From contig NZ_CP041348.1 in assembly GCF_009834365.1 (NCBI RefSeq), positions 3,013,001-3,077,000 on the forward strand: a stretch of 64,000 nucleotides of DNA, written 5' to 3'. This document shows, in pieces, positions 1 through 8,841 of this stretch. Both the position numbers and the translations under genes were made by a program. Numbering within the stretch: the first letter of the stretch is position 1; every line of letters starts with the position of its first letter. A model generated the notes under the pieces. It was not told the origin of the DNA and made no database searches. It saw only the letters and a list, made by a program, of their open reading frames with translations. This stretch comes from Komagataeibacter xylinus. Its GTDB lineage: Bacteria > Pseudomonadota > Alphaproteobacteria > Acetobacterales > Acetobacteraceae.

Positions 1-514
1 CGGGCGTGATTGACAGCCAGTCGGTGAAAACTACGGAAAGCGGCGGGCTTTCGGGCTATGACGCGGGCAAGAAGGTCAAGGGCCGCAAGCGCCATATCGT
101 GACTGATACCTGCGGCTTCCTGATCTTTCTCCTCGTTCATGCCGCCGATATCCAGGATCGTGATGGGGCCGTTGATGTCCTGGCGGCAATACGCAGGCGC
201 TTTCCCTGGCTGCGCCACATCTTCGCTGATGGCGGCTATGCTGGCGAGAAATTGCGATCCGCGCTCGCCTCCATGGGAAAATGGACGGTCGAAATCATCA
301 GGCGGTCCGATACGGTGAAAGGCTTTCAGATCCTGCCGCGCCGCTGGGTGGTTGAACGGACATTCGCCTGGCTGGGACGGTGCAGGCGGCTCGCCAAAGA
401 TTGGGAACAATCCATTGCGTCCTCAACCGCATGGACATTGATCGCCTCGATCCGCATGCTCACACGACGGACAGCAAGGCATTGTCAAGCTTGAAAAACT
501 TTCGGATCGGGCTC
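1..514 (+). mobile_element. IS5-family insertion sequence (IS427-like), right part only
   Basis: The window opens inside an insertion sequence whose left end lies outside. The transposase reading frame ends at 494 and is followed by about 20 bases ending in GGATCGGGCTC near 514, the usual place and look of the terminal inverted repeat in this group. The matching left repeat cannot be seen, so the exact end and the target duplication are not proven. A copy of the dispersed palindromic repeat starts just beyond the element at about 521, so the element may have landed next to that repeat. Confidence 0.75.
3..494 (+). CDS. IS5-family transposase, C-terminal part
   Basis: DDE transposase that cuts and joins the ends of its own element. 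The catalytic core is visible: Asp in the DSQSVKTT motif (codon 12-14), Asp in FADGGYAG (228-230) and Glu in the WVVERTFAWL box (354-356). The KKVKGRKRH stretch and the closing TRR region are typical of the IS427 group. The frame stays open to the left edge, so the N-terminal part is missing; in this group it is often a separate upstream reading frame joined by frameshifting. The GTG at 6 is only the first possible start in the window and is probably not the real one. All three catalytic residues are intact, so the element could be active. Confidence 0.88.
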   Translation, partial: GVIDSQSVKTTESGGLSGYDAGKKVKGRKRHIVTDTCGFLIFLLVHAADIQDRDGAVDVLAAIRRRFPWLRHIFADGGYAGEKLRSALASMGKWTVEIIRRSDTVKGFQILPRRWVVERTFAWLGRCRRLAKDWEQSIASSTAWTLIASIRMLTRRTARHCQA

Positions 515-520
515 CTATCA

Positions 521-562
521 TCATAAAAAGTTTCTGGTAGTACTTTTGAAAGAAGGTAACAC
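521..562 (-). repeat. dispersed palindromic repeat, copy A (reversed)
   Basis: Read on the minus strand, this stretch has the layout of the repeat family seen elsewhere in the window: a T-rich/A-rich stem centre followed by ACCAGAAACTTTTTAT. It is the only copy in this orientation and sits directly beside the insertion sequence end. The stem is imperfect, so this copy is degenerate. Confidence 0.45.
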
Positions 563-770
563 ACAGGAACTTTTGTGATTTCTGATCAATAAGCCCCTGT
601 CAAACAGCGCCTCAAGCGCAACCGTAGCAGCAGACCCGAAATCGCCTCGGCCCGACAAAACCCTGTTTTACAACTGACTGGCAAACCTGCACGGCGTTCT
701 ACCTGTACCCAATCTTCTGCCTGAAGCGGCTGGTGCCGGAACATACCATGGCCTGATAATATTTTCTTTT

Positions 771-785
771 GCTATCTAATATAGC
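771..785. promoter_or_regulatory. inverted repeat upstream of mntH, candidate metal-regulator site
   Basis: GCTAT-CTAAT-ATAGC is a perfect 5-5-5 inverted repeat about 20 bases before the mntH start, in an AT-rich promoter-like stretch. MntH genes are generally repressed by manganese-sensing Mur/Fur-type or MntR regulators that bind short dyads, so this is a reasonable operator candidate. The rest of 495-805 shows only the end of the insertion sequence, one repeat copy and no convincing gene. Confidence 0.3.
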
Positions 786-805
786 GTATTGCATATTTTA
801 GGCGA

Positions 806-2191
806 GTGCGATTAAGTCATCTCATGATGCCAGACCGCCCTGCTCCGCCCCACTCCACCCAAAACACCGCCTGGCGGTTTGAAAAAACATCCGGGCCTGA
901 TCAGAACAGCTTGCCGGAAGTGTTTGCCTCCGTGCAGGTGCCGCAGGCCGGAGCCTCATGGTTGCGGCGGCTGCTGGCCTTCATGGGGCCGGGCTATATG
1001 GTGTCGGTTGGTTATATGGACCCCGGCAACTGGGCGACCGACCTGCAGGGCGGGGCACAGTTTGGCTATACGCTGCTGGCTGTCATCGGGCTGTCAAACT
1101 TTATGGCCGTGCTGCTGCAATCGCTTTCGGCCCGGCTGGGCATCGCCACCGGGCGCGATCTGGCGCAGGCCTGCCGCGACCATTTTCCCCCCACCGTGAA
1201 CATCGTGCTGTGGCTGGCCTGCGAACTGGCCATCACGGCGTGCGACCTTGCGGAAGTCATCGGCACGGCAGTGGCGTTACAACTGCTGTTTGGCATATCC
1301 CTGCTCATGGGGGCGGTCATATCGGTGCTCGATGTTTTTATCGTGCTCTTTCTCATGAACCGGGGTTTCCGTTACCTCGAAGCTTTCGTGATCGGGCTGC
1401 TCAGCATTATTGCCCTATGCTTTGCGGTGCAGGTTATTGCTGCCCACCCGCCCATTGCCGCCATGCTGGCAGGTTTCATGCCCCGCGCCGCAATCGTGAC
1501 CAACAGTCAGATGCTCTATATCGCCATTGGCATCATCGGGGCGACGGTCATGCCACATAACCTCTACCTGCATTCCTCCATCGTGCAGACCCGCGCCTTT
1601 CCCCGCACCGAGCCCGGGCGGCGGGATGCGATCCGCTGGGCAACATGGGACAGCACGATTGCGCTCATGCTGGCGCTGTTCATCAACGCCGCCATCCTGA
1701 TCGTGGCGGCAGCGGCGTTTCACACCAGCGGCCATCAGGACGTAGCCGAGATCGAGGATGCTTACCGCCTGCTCTCCCCCATTCTGGGGCTGGGCATTGC
1801 GTCCACGCTGTTTGCGGTCGCACTGCTGGCGGCGGGCACCAACTCCACCATTACCGGCACGCTGGCCGGGCAGATCATCATGGAAGGTTTTTTGCGGCTG
1901 CACATGCCGCCCTGGGCCCGGCGGCTGCTCACGCGCGGGCTGGCCATCGCCCCGGTGGTGGCGGTAACAGCACTTTATGGCGACCAGGGCGTGGGGCGGC
2001 TGCTCATGCTCAGCCAGGTCATCCTGTCCATGCAACTGCCCTTTGCGGTCATACCGCTGGTCATGTTCGTGTCTGACCGGCGCAAGATGGGGCCTTTTAC
2101 CATATCGCGGCCTGTCGCCCTCCTGTCATGGGTCGTGACGGCGGTCATCCTCGTGCTCAATTTCAAGCTATTGCTCGATACGATTTCCTGA
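806..2191 (+). CDS. mntH: Nramp-family Mn2+/Fe2+ proton symporter MntH
   Basis: Inner-membrane divalent metal importer of the Nramp family, taking up Mn2+ (and Fe2+) with protons. The two metal-site motifs are present: DPGN at residues 72-75 in the first membrane helix and MPHN at 249-252 in the sixth. About eleven hydrophobic segments follow a polar N-terminal tail of roughly 50 residues. At 461 residues it is slightly longer than usual because of this tail. The listed start is GTG at 806; the ATG pair at 824/827 is an alternative, and neither has a strong ribosome binding site. It stands alone, with an inverted repeat just upstream that may be the site of a metal-sensing repressor. Confidence 0.95.
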   Translation: MRLSHLMMPDRPAPPHSTQNTAWRFEKTSGPDQNSLPEVFASVQVPQAGASWLRRLLAFMGPGYMVSVGYMDPGNWATDLQGGAQFGYTLLAVIGLSNFMAVLLQSLSARLGIATGRDLAQACRDHFPPTVNIVLWLACELAITACDLAEVIGTAVALQLLFGISLLMGAVISVLDVFIVLFLMNRGFRYLEAFVIGLLSIIALCFAVQVIAAHPPIAAMLAGFMPRAAIVTNSQMLYIAIGIIGATVMPHNLYLHSSIVQTRAFPRTEPGRRDAIRWATWDSTIALMLALFINAAILIVAAAAFHTSGHQDVAEIEDAYRLLSPILGLGIASTLFAVALLAAGTNSTITGTLAGQIIMEGFLRLHMPPWARRLLTRGLAIAPVVAVTALYGDQGVGRLLMLSQVILSMQLPFAVIPLVMFVSDRRKMGPFTISRPVALLSWVVTAVILVLNFKLLLDTIS

Positions 2192-2333
2192 CCGCTACAC
2201 GGGACCGTGCAGGGCAGTGTTGCAACAATGAACCGCCCCCGCCCCTTCTGTGCGGGGCCAGACAGGCTATAACGCTCACAGCCCGTTATAACATGCGGGA
2301 GCGTGACAATATCTACCTGAATGGAAAATAGCC

Positions 2334-2639
2334 ATGTCTGTTGAAAACATGATTCGTGACGCCATCAGCAAGAAAACCGCTGTCGGTTTTACTTTCGATG
2401 CCAAGAACTACATCGGCTCCCCCCACGCACTTGGCGAGCGCGACGGCAAGCCGCAGGTGCTGATCTATCGCGGCGAGGATGCCCACGAAAAGCGCGTGCC
2501 GCCCATGGGGGAATGGAGCGTCCTGCCGCTTGATACCATCACCGACCTGAAGCTGCTGCCCGGTGAGGAATTCCACGCAGGCCACCCCGATGCGAAGGTG
2601 GAAAAGGAACTGCACAAGATAACGCTGCGCGTCGCGTAA
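2334..2639 (+). CDS. small WYL-like hypothetical protein
   Basis: Cytoplasmic protein of 101 residues with no signal peptide or membrane segment. Its first 45 residues (an AI..K..V.FTFD segment, then a Pro-His-Ala-Leu-Gly motif and a VLIYRG strand) resemble the core of the WYL ligand-sensing domain, but the helix-turn-helix and the rest of a WYL regulator are absent. It might be a stand-alone sensor domain; this is inference from sequence pattern only. It lies 142 bases behind mntH and is closed by a strong terminator, so it may share the mntH transcript or have its own promoter. Confidence 0.7.
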   Translation: MSVENMIRDAISKKTAVGFTFDAKNYIGSPHALGERDGKPQVLIYRGEDAHEKRVPPMGEWSVLPLDTITDLKLLPGEEFHAGHPDAKVEKELHKITLRVA

Positions 2640-2649
2640 CACATTTAGC

Positions 2650-2689
2650 AAGGCCCCTGCCCGGTTATTGGCAGGGGCCCTGTTTTTTT
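2650..2689 (+). terminator. rho-independent terminator
   Basis: A perfect 11-bp stem (AGGCCCCTGCC with its complement, loop CGGTTATTG) is followed by a run of seven T. It sits right after the small gene ending at 2639 and reaches the stop codon of the converging channel gene, ending the mntH-side transcript. Confidence 0.92.
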
Positions 2690-5175
2690 CAGCCCTGCCC
2701 CTGCTGTGGGGGCGCTTTGGCCGTGGCATCGATCTTGAGTTCGTTACCCGCCCAGTTATCAATGAAGTTGAGATAGCTTGGCACGGGGAACTTGATGCCC
2801 TCGGCATTCATGCGCACGGCAACGCGGCTGTAATACTGCCGGTACACGGTCCATTTCGACCCCGGTGCCGTGCGGATGGAGCCAAGAAAGCGCGCGCCGT
2901 TGCCATCAGCCTGTTCAATGCCCAGAAACGTGAAGTCCGACAGGATCAGATGCGTAAAACGCGGGATCTTGCGCAGGGCGGCAAGCTCTTCCTGGAGTAT
3001 TCTGGTCAACTGCTGCGTGTCCTGGCTGAGGTCGATCATCACATCGACCACAACAAGGTTGTAATCACGCGACGTATTGGCAATCGATGACACCCCGGAG
3101 AACGGGATGATATGCAGGTCGCCATTGACCGAGCGCAGCCGCAACGTGCGGATGGACAGATGCTCCACCGTGCCCGACACGCCGCCAGCCGTAACCCAGT
3201 CGCCCACCTGTATGGCGTTTTCCACCAGCATGAAGAAGCCGGTGATGAAATCCTTGACCAGGCTCTGCGCGCCAAAGGCGATGGCCGCACCCATGATGCC
3301 CGCACCCGTCAGCAGCGGCGCCACGTTGATGCCGATCTGCGAGAGCGTAGTGACCGCGACAATGATGATGATCAGTGCGAGCAGCACGGTCTTGATGATG
3401 GGCAGCACGGTGCGCAGGCGGCTCGCGCGCCCTTCCTGTGATGAATTCTCAAACCGCGCAATCTGGCTCTGCAGCACCGCATTGGCGGCCTCCCATATGA
3501 ACACCGCTACCGTATAGGCAATGATGACCGAGCTGATCGTGCCCATGATCTTCTGCCCCAGCCTGCCATGGAACAGGAAATGAATGGCAGGCAGCCCCAG
3601 TGCCTGCAGGAACAGGATGATCGTGGCGAATGACAGCAGGAAGGACAGGATCTTGCGCGCGGCCGGGTAATAATAATTCACCCGCGCCTGCAGGCCGGGA
3701 TAACGCGCCTCCATGGCGGGCGAGATCTGGAAGAGCCGGTTCTGCACATTATAGGCCAGCACCGAAAACAGGCGCGACAGGATCACGACCGCCGTGGTCA
3801 GGATGACCGTGCGGATGATCCACGCATAACCACCCTGGATGTGGGTAGCCCAGATCAGCCACAGCGCAAAGTTGAAGAACATGGCCGGTACCCACCACAG
3901 ATACACGATGCGCCCCACGAAGGCCCAGAACGGCTGCTGGAGCAGCCGCGCCGAGGGCTGCAGCGCCGAGGCGACATGCCTGCGCACCCGCCACGTAAAG
4001 ATGGCCACCAGCACATGCTCGATCAGCACCACCGAGCGGATGATGGCCTCCGTGCCGCGGGCCGGCATGTCAAACACGCCGCCCAGCGTGGACAGGCACA
4101 CCACGACCGAGGGGGCGGCCACCAGAAAGTTGAGCCAGCGCGTGACCATGAAGGCCGTCTGGTCGCTCGCGCTGCACAGCCGGATGGCGGGCGAATGCGG
4201 CACGAACAGCGTTTCCATGAGCAGGTAGACCACCCGCGCCACCACATAGGCGTTGGTCAGCGTCAGCGTGACCAGCATGGCCTGGTGGGTGGTGGTAAGC
4301 ATATAGGCAAAACCGGTGCCCAAGCCAAAGAACAGCCCCACCGGCACCAGCTTGATGAGCAGGTGCATGAGCGAATAGGGCACGCGCGCCAGCAGGCGCA
4401 GGGTGGCGTGCTGGGCCTGCATGTCCTGCTCGGTGGCGGCCTGCTGGCCCGCACCTTCCGCCCCCGACGCTGCCTGTGCGGCAGGCTCTGGCGCAGCCGT
4501 TGAGGCATCAGGCAGATTGAGACGTTTTTCCGTAGCCAGCGCGCGTGCGGTCACTCCGCGCAGGGGCTTGCGCATCAGCAGCGAGACACCATGCTCGGCC
4601 GCCAGCGCCAGCAGCAGGATCAGCGTCGCCCTCCCCACCGCATCAAGCAGGATGCCGCGTGATTGCGGATCGGCGAAGATGGTATGGGTCCAGTGAACGA
4701 CGAACGCCAGATCCCCGAACAGGGCGACAAAATGCTGTGCCTGAACGATCAGGCTCGCCCGCAGGGCTTCGGTGTCCTGCACCAGGTCGCTGCCCAGGCT
4801 GTCGGGCTGCACGGTCAGCTCCTGCGCGGGGGCTGCCGCGTGCGCAGGTGCTGCAGGGGCTGGGGCCGGAGCGGGTGCTTGCGGGAGCCCGGCAGCAATG
4901 GCGGCAAGGGTATTTTCAAACTCGGCGCGGCGGGCAGGATCGTTGATCACCGCCAGAACCTGCCGCGCCTGATCGGGGGTCATGCCATGCGCGGGCGTGG
5001 GTGCCGCCCCTTCATCCGCCGCGCAGGCCGCGTGCGGGCCGCCGTAGGCCGCCAGCAGGACCAGCAGCCCCAGAACAGCCGCGCGCAATAGGGCCGCAAA
5101 GGCCTTGCGCCGCCGGCCCCCTGCGGCAAAATGATCCGCCTCGCCCTGCTGGCCGGTCTGTGTTGAATGGCGCAT
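2689..5175 (-). CDS. large MscS-family mechanosensitive channel
   Basis: Mechanosensitive ion channel of 828 residues, expected to release solutes under hypo-osmotic shock. It has an N-terminal signal sequence (hydrophobic stretch about 28-50), a periplasmic Ala/Pro-rich region with a short helix-rich segment, then many membrane helices. The MscS pore helix and start of the cytoplasmic beta domain are clear at about residues 620-660 (MGAAIAFGAQSLVKDF, then ENAIQVGDWV). The large size places it with the YbiO/YbdG/MscK-like members rather than the short MscS. The start at 5175 has no good ribosome binding site, but the signal sequence directly after it supports the choice. It faces the mntH group tail to tail. 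Confidence 0.9.
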   Translation of the reverse strand: MRHSTQTGQQGEADHFAAGGRRRKAFAALLRAAVLGLLVLLAAYGGPHAACAADEGAAPTPAHGMTPDQARQVLAVINDPARRAEFENTLAAIAAGLPQAPAPAPAPAAPAHAAAPAQELTVQPDSLGSDLVQDTEALRASLIVQAQHFVALFGDLAFVVHWTHTIFADPQSRGILLDAVGRATLILLLALAAEHGVSLLMRKPLRGVTARALATEKRLNLPDASTAAPEPAAQAASGAEGAGQQAATEQDMQAQHATLRLLARVPYSLMHLLIKLVPVGLFFGLGTGFAYMLTTTHQAMLVTLTLTNAYVVARVVYLLMETLFVPHSPAIRLCSASDQTAFMVTRWLNFLVAAPSVVVCLSTLGGVFDMPARGTEAIIRSVVLIEHVLVAIFTWRVRRHVASALQPSARLLQQPFWAFVGRIVYLWWVPAMFFNFALWLIWATHIQGGYAWIIRTVILTTAVVILSRLFSVLAYNVQNRLFQISPAMEARYPGLQARVNYYYPAARKILSFLLSFATIILFLQALGLPAIHFLFHGRLGQKIMGTISSVIIAYTVAVFIWEAANAVLQSQIARFENSSQEGRASRLRTVLPIIKTVLLALIIIIVAVTTLSQIGINVAPLLTGAGIMGAAIAFGAQSLVKDFITGFFMLVENAIQVGDWVTAGGVSGTVEHLSIRTLRLRSVNGDLHIIPFSGVSSIANTSRDYNLVVVDVMIDLSQDTQQLTRILQEELAALRKIPRFTHLILSDFTFLGIEQADGNGARFLGSIRTAPGSKWTVYRQYYSRVAVRMNAEGIKFPVPSYLNFIDNWAGNELKIDATAKAPPQQGQG

Positions 5176-5475
5176 TTTTTAAATTCCGTCCCGACTGCTC
5201 GATCCTGCCGATCTGCCAGGCAGACATGGCGAGGAAGGCGCCGTTACCCGGACAGATGGCGCGATTTATCGCAGAGATGGATGTAAAAGCGCAGACATGG
5301 GGAAGCCGGGCAGATATGCAATAAATTGCCCTACCCTTTTAGCCTATACTTTGTGTCATATAAAATTACTTGCCATGCTTAATTTTTATTTACATAATAC
5401 CTATAAAATAATTTTATATCAATGTATCTTATATCTGAAAAACAAATCAATAAGCCCCGCCTGCCCTGAGCGCGT
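5176..5475. other. gene-free AT-rich intergenic stretch
   Basis: The first 120 bases are the upstream region of the channel gene. The part 5320-5450 is strikingly AT-rich compared with its surroundings and contains no supported gene, clear terminator or repeat. Confidence 0.5.
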
Positions 5476-5934
5476 TTACGGCTTGCCCACATGCTTGCGG
5501 ATCAGCGGTATGGCGTCCGGGTCATGCTGCAAGGCCCGCGCCAGCAGTTCCTGCCCCAGCGCCTTGAGCGCAAGCGGGTGCATGGTCTCGACCGCGCGGT
5601 CGAGGCTGTGCCGCTCCGTATCAGACAGGTCGGGATCATCAACAATGCGCTGGCGCAGCGCCTTTATCGTTGCGGGGCCGGACAGGGTGACGTGCATGTC
5701 ATCGGGCCGGTCAAGATAAGCGCGACCGGCTGGCGTCAGGCTGGTTTCACCCGTAATGCCAAGACCTGTGGGCCGTATGCCTATGCCGCCCTTGCACAGG
5801 CCCTGCAATTCAAGGTCCATCAGGTTACGGGCGTATTTTTCCTCATCAGCCGCCCGCACGGGCCGCAGGGTGGTTGTGCCGCCCTGATCGGCCATGTGGC
5901 GTAGTAACTGCCCCTGCAACTCACGGTCAATCAC
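5476..5934 (-). CDS. hypothetical protein, possible winged-helix type
   Basis: Not recognised. A soluble protein of 152 residues without signal peptide. The first half (short helices, then a region ending in SLTPAGRAYLD) looks like a small winged-helix domain, where a TxxG segment often forms the wing; the second half is helical and rich in charged residues, with repeated ALxxL patterns. The start is GTG at 5934, chosen because GGAGG lies at a good distance before it. It is followed on the same strand by nothing close, and preceded by another small unknown gene 94 bases upstream, possibly one transcript. Confidence 0.65.
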   Translation of the reverse strand: MIDRELQGQLLRHMADQGGTTTLRPVRAADEEKYARNLMDLELQGLCKGGIGIRPTGLGITGETSLTPAGRAYLDRPDDMHVTLSGPATIKALRQRIVDDPDLSDTERHSLDRAVETMHPLALKALGQELLARALQHDPDAIPLIRKHVGKP

Positions 5935-6027
5935 GTCCTGCCTCCGTTCATCATGCCTACAGGTGCCATGATGGTCCGGCAGGCTCAGCCAGACAACAGC
6001 CGTGTAAATACATACGGTTATGCACCA

Positions 6028-6333
6028 TCACTCACAATCGGGCACATCCCGGCACCATTGCGGCACATGCGCGCGGGGCACGGGCTCGCGTGCCGCCTGT
6101 GTCACCTGGGCCAGTATGCCAAGCGCATGGTCACGCACGGCGCTGGTGTTGACACGGCTGGCTCCTTCGCGGCCCTGCATCATGACCTGCCCGAACTGCC
6201 CGAGCCGCCGCAACAGCGTCGCGCGCCGGGCGTCATCAAGATCGAGCACCGCCGCGCAAAAGGCATTTTGCCAGATCTGCACGGCCAGACGCTCCTGTTC
6301 AAGCGCGGGCAGAGGGTCATGGCCCTGTGTCAT
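6028..6333 (-). CDS. hypothetical protein
   Basis: Not recognised. 101 residues, soluble and mostly helical by composition, with one Cys-containing C-terminal tail. The minus-strand frame has a natural amino acid composition, while the overlapping plus-strand frames are rich in Arg, Ser, Cys and Pro, as shadows of a real gene are. The ribosome binding site is weak. It lies between two other minus-strand genes, 94 bases upstream of the winged-helix-like gene. It could still be non-coding. Confidence 0.5.
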   Translation of the reverse strand: MTQGHDPLPALEQERLAVQIWQNAFCAAVLDLDDARRATLLRRLGQFGQVMMQGREGASRVNTSAVRDHALGILAQVTQAAREPVPRAHVPQWCRDVPDCE

Positions 6334-6409
6334 GTCGGTTTATTATCCTGGTTCATAGAGATTGGTTTGAAAATAAACCGTTGCTGGAAAAAGAAAAGTT
6401 TTTAGGTCT

Positions 6410-6484
6410 CGCCTTTTTTCACAAAGGCAGCGTCTTCTGAAGCTTTTTTGAAACAGACTTCACCAAAAACTTTTACAATTTCAG
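6410..6484 (+). repeat. dispersed palindromic repeat, copy B
   Basis: Contains GCCTTTTTTCACAAAGGC, a second GCTTTTTTGAAA segment and the family tail CTTCACCAAAAACTTTTA followed by CAATTTC. The copy overlaps the last codon of the glycosyltransferase gene ending at 6481, and so lies at the 3' end of that transcript. Confidence 0.7.
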
Positions 6485-7389
6485 GGCATTACTGGAAAGG
6501 GTGGTGTGCCCTCAAGGTTGGGCCACAGGCCATGTGGCGTGCAGGGCACATCATAAGTCAGGTGGTCGGGCTGGATGTCACGCAGAATTTCCATGTTACG
6601 GAACAGTTCGCGCCGGTCGGGCCGCAGCGCCTGACGCGACAGGAACGCCCGCGCTTCAGCCTTTGCGGCCTGCATGGGGTAGTCCTGCCCTGCGGGTTTG
6701 AGGTGTTCTATGGCCGTATAATCCACAATGCCGACATTATGGCGGTTGCGGTGCGCCGCGTTGCAAAATGCGATGTCCGTCGCCCATGCCCACCGCAATT
6801 CGGGGAAAGGATAGACATAGGCCATGGCATCGCGGTGGAAGGCGGTGACCGGTCCATCTTCCACATACCGGGTAATGCGCCCGAGGCTGTTCCATTTGCG
6901 ATAATTGAACGTAAAGGATGTATAGGAATGGTAACGATGGGCGGGCTGGGATATTTTCAGCCCCATGACTTCGCACAACGATATGAACCCATCGAGAAAA
7001 CGCGGCGGCAGCGCAACGTCGTCATCGGTAATGACCACCCAGTCGTAATCCTGCAGTTTTACTGTTGAAAGTGCAGTATTGATATTGCCAAACTTGCCCC
7101 TGTCGCGCATCTGCGCGGTTACGAAATCCACCTTATGCTTTGTATTCTTCATGCGCCTGAACACATCATGCAACGTGCGCTCGCGTTTTGGCACCCGCAC
7201 GGATGTGACGAGAATCCTGCGCACCGGCTGCCTGCGGGCAATATTCCTGACATGGCGGGAATACTTCCGGTTATGGAAATCAAACACCATATCCGCCAGG
7301 ACGGAAGCCTTGCGTCTTTGCCAGAAATTCTTGTGCTGGCAGAAATCTGAATCAAAAAAATCCGTTTTTTCCTGTTCTGGCATTGTCAT
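6481..7389 (-). CDS. putative GT-A fold glycosyltransferase
   Basis: 302-residue soluble protein that looks like a sugar transferase of the GT-A fold. The strand DYDWVVITDDDVALP around residue 120 carries the Asp-rich DxD-like motif that binds metal and nucleotide sugar, and a later WAWATDIAFC segment resembles the acceptor-side part of these enzymes. Sugar donor and acceptor cannot be told from sequence. There is no signal peptide and no membrane helix, so it acts in the cytoplasm. It has two adjacent in-frame ATG codons at 7389 and 7383. It may belong to surface polysaccharide synthesis, but no such genes lie next to it, so this is a guess. Confidence 0.7.
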   Translation of the reverse strand: MTMPEQEKTDFFDSDFCQHKNFWQRRKASVLADMVFDFHNRKYSRHVRNIARRQPVRRILVTSVRVPKRERTLHDVFRRMKNTKHKVDFVTAQMRDRGKFGNINTALSTVKLQDYDWVVITDDDVALPPRFLDGFISLCEVMGLKISQPAHRYHSYTSFTFNYRKWNSLGRITRYVEDGPVTAFHRDAMAYVYPFPELRWAWATDIAFCNAAHRNRHNVGIVDYTAIEHLKPAGQDYPMQAAKAEARAFLSRQALRPDRRELFRNMEILRDIQPDHLTYDVPCTPHGLWPNLEGTPPFPVMP

Positions 7390-7637
7390 GTTTTTCTCTC
7401 CATTACCATTTCAAGGGTAGCAGACGATGGATGACATACACTGCGACCGAGGCGTGGATATGGCAGCACAAACATGATTCTGTTTACGAAGTTTCAAATT
7501 ATTTCTGAGGCAATCATATTTGATAATATTCAGCAGCGACCGGAACTGTCCCCGCGCCCGCACGATACGACCAGCAGGGAGACTGCACGCAAGGTCATAT
7601 TCACCCTGCATGTTTCCTTACAGAGGAAGAATACATC

Positions 7638-7946
7638 ATGCGTATTATTTCTGCCTTTGCAATAACGGGCGTAGTGCTCATGGCCAGCGGGCCGGTCGCC
7701 CTGGCCCAGAAGCACCCGACCGACAAGAGCGTGGACCTGCCGGGAGACAATTCCCCCTCTTCCATAGAGCGGGCGCATCCACAGGACCGCAAGACCGTAC
7801 CGCTGCCTGAAAAGAGTGAACGCACCGGCCCCGCGGACCAGCCCGATCAACCCCTGACCCGGCCACCCGCTGCCAATAAAAGCCCGGACAGCCCCGGCAT
7901 GTCTTCCAACCATCAGACCCTGCGCAGCCCATCCGCCCTGCAATAG
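7638..7946 (+). CDS. small secreted Pro/Ser-rich hypothetical protein
   Basis: 102 residues. A typical signal peptide (hydrophobic core about 5-20, cleavage probably after ALAQ at about residue 24) is followed by a polar tail rich in Pro, Asp, Lys and Ser with no hydrophobic core, so the mature protein is likely disordered in the periplasm. The ribosome binding site GAGGAAG lies before the ATG. Not assigned to a family. A hairpin with a short T run ends the transcript. Confidence 0.75.
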   Translation: MRIISAFAITGVVLMASGPVALAQKHPTDKSVDLPGDNSPSSIERAHPQDRKTVPLPEKSERTGPADQPDQPLTRPPAANKSPDSPGMSSNHQTLRSPSALQ

Positions 7947-7972
7947 GGAATTACCGGTGATGACATGCTTTT

Positions 7973-8002
7973 TGCGGGGCTGCTGAACGCAGCCCCGCTT
8001 TA
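7973..8002 (+). terminator. probable terminator of the secreted protein gene
   Basis: GCGGGGCTGC pairs with GCAGCCCCGC around a 5-base loop and is followed by a short T stretch. The stem is perfect, but the T run is short, so this is a moderate terminator. Confidence 0.6.
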
Positions 8003-8057
8003 TCTGATATTGTCACATTTCAACCAAAAACAGGAAACCGTTTCCTGCGCACCCGCC

Positions 8058-8288
8058 TCAGGCGCAGCTTTTTGCGTGCGACATGGTCATGGCATGGGTT
8101 GCAAGATAGCGGAACTGCGCCTGTTCTTCAGGAAAGGCAGGAATGCCCTGCAAGGCATGCGCGGTTTTGCGGTAGCGATGCAGGTTGCTCAGCCGCCGCC
8201 AGGGGCGGTCAGGGTGCTGTTTGTTCCACAGGCTGATCGCCCGCAGTTCAACTTCCTGAATGTTTACATCATGATCTGACTTCGGCAT
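8058..8288 (-). CDS. small hypothetical protein
   Basis: Not recognised. 76 residues starting MPKSDHDVNIQEVELRAISLW; soluble, with a basic, aromatic middle (HPDRPWRRLSNLHRYRK) that could touch nucleic acid. The frame is open further upstream, but the start is set at ATG 8288 because AAGGGAG lies 7-8 bases before it, whereas the ATG at 8294 is too close to that site. Single gene. Confidence 0.6.
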   Translation of the reverse strand: MPKSDHDVNIQEVELRAISLWNKQHPDRPWRRLSNLHRYRKTAHALQGIPAFPEEQAQFRYLATHAMTMSHAKSCA

Positions 8289-8613
8289 GTCCATCTCCCT
8301 TGCATCTGCGTTGTGGGTACTGGAACTGTCACGAGGTTTATGCTGGTGCGGTGGGGCATGCCCGCCACGCGCATCCAACGCCGCAATATAGCACAGGTTC
8401 CTGCCCGGACACCTACTCTCCCCACACTGTGATGCCGCGGGCCTTTTACACGACGCAATCAAACCTCACGTTTCGTTACGTCCATTACGAAGTTGCACCG
8501 GTTAAGGTCGTATCCGTCCTGGGCAATTGCGTGGAGCGTGCATGTTTTTCTTGGTTGGCAGGCCACCAGATCCGCCGGATACATTGAAAATCCGGATCAG
8601 CGGGGCGGGCTGA
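8289..8613. other. gene-free stretch between divergent small genes
   Basis: This 325-base stretch holds the upstream regions of the minus-strand small gene and the plus-strand lipoprotein gene. Short open frames exist, but they have shadow-like composition and no ribosome binding sites. No repeat or dyad stands out. Confidence 0.5.
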
Positions 8614-8823
8614 ATGCGGGCGGTCATCATGCTGGCATGCTGCGTGTTTCTGGCGGGCTGTGCTGCGCATCGCGTGCCGCTTGATGATGACGGCCTGCCC
8701 GTTACAAACGGCCGGGAGATGGACACCCCGGCCGAAGGCGGGACGCCGGGTGGCAGGGGCGGCCTGTGGTCAGACATGCTGCACACCGCCATGCAGACGG
8801 GCATGGGCATGCTCCACCATTAA
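8614..8823 (+). CDS. small lipoprotein
   Basis: 69 residues. The N-terminus is a short lipoprotein signal with the lipobox LAGC (Cys at residue 16), so the mature protein should be lipid-anchored in the envelope. The remaining 50 residues are Gly- and Met-rich with no known domain. A GGCGGGC stretch lies before the ATG. It converges on the cytochrome gene ending at 8842, with only 18 bases between them. Confidence 0.7.
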   Translation: MRAVIMLACCVFLAGCAAHRVPLDDDGLPVTNGREMDTPAEGGTPGGRGGLWSDMLHTAMQTGMGMLHH

Positions 8824-8841
8824 CAGCACCCTGCCGCTTTT

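Noticed and set aside
2230..2320. Nested inverted repeats (ACGCT..AGCGT with CCCG..CGGG inside) between mntH and the small WYL-like gene
   Set aside because: The fold has a large bulge and no T run; it does not match a known riboswitch and is too weak to call a terminator.
5953..6405. Plus-strand open frames over the small gene at 6028-6333
   Set aside because: Cys/Arg/Ser-rich composition and no ribosome binding site; the minus-strand frame looks more natural, though still uncertain.
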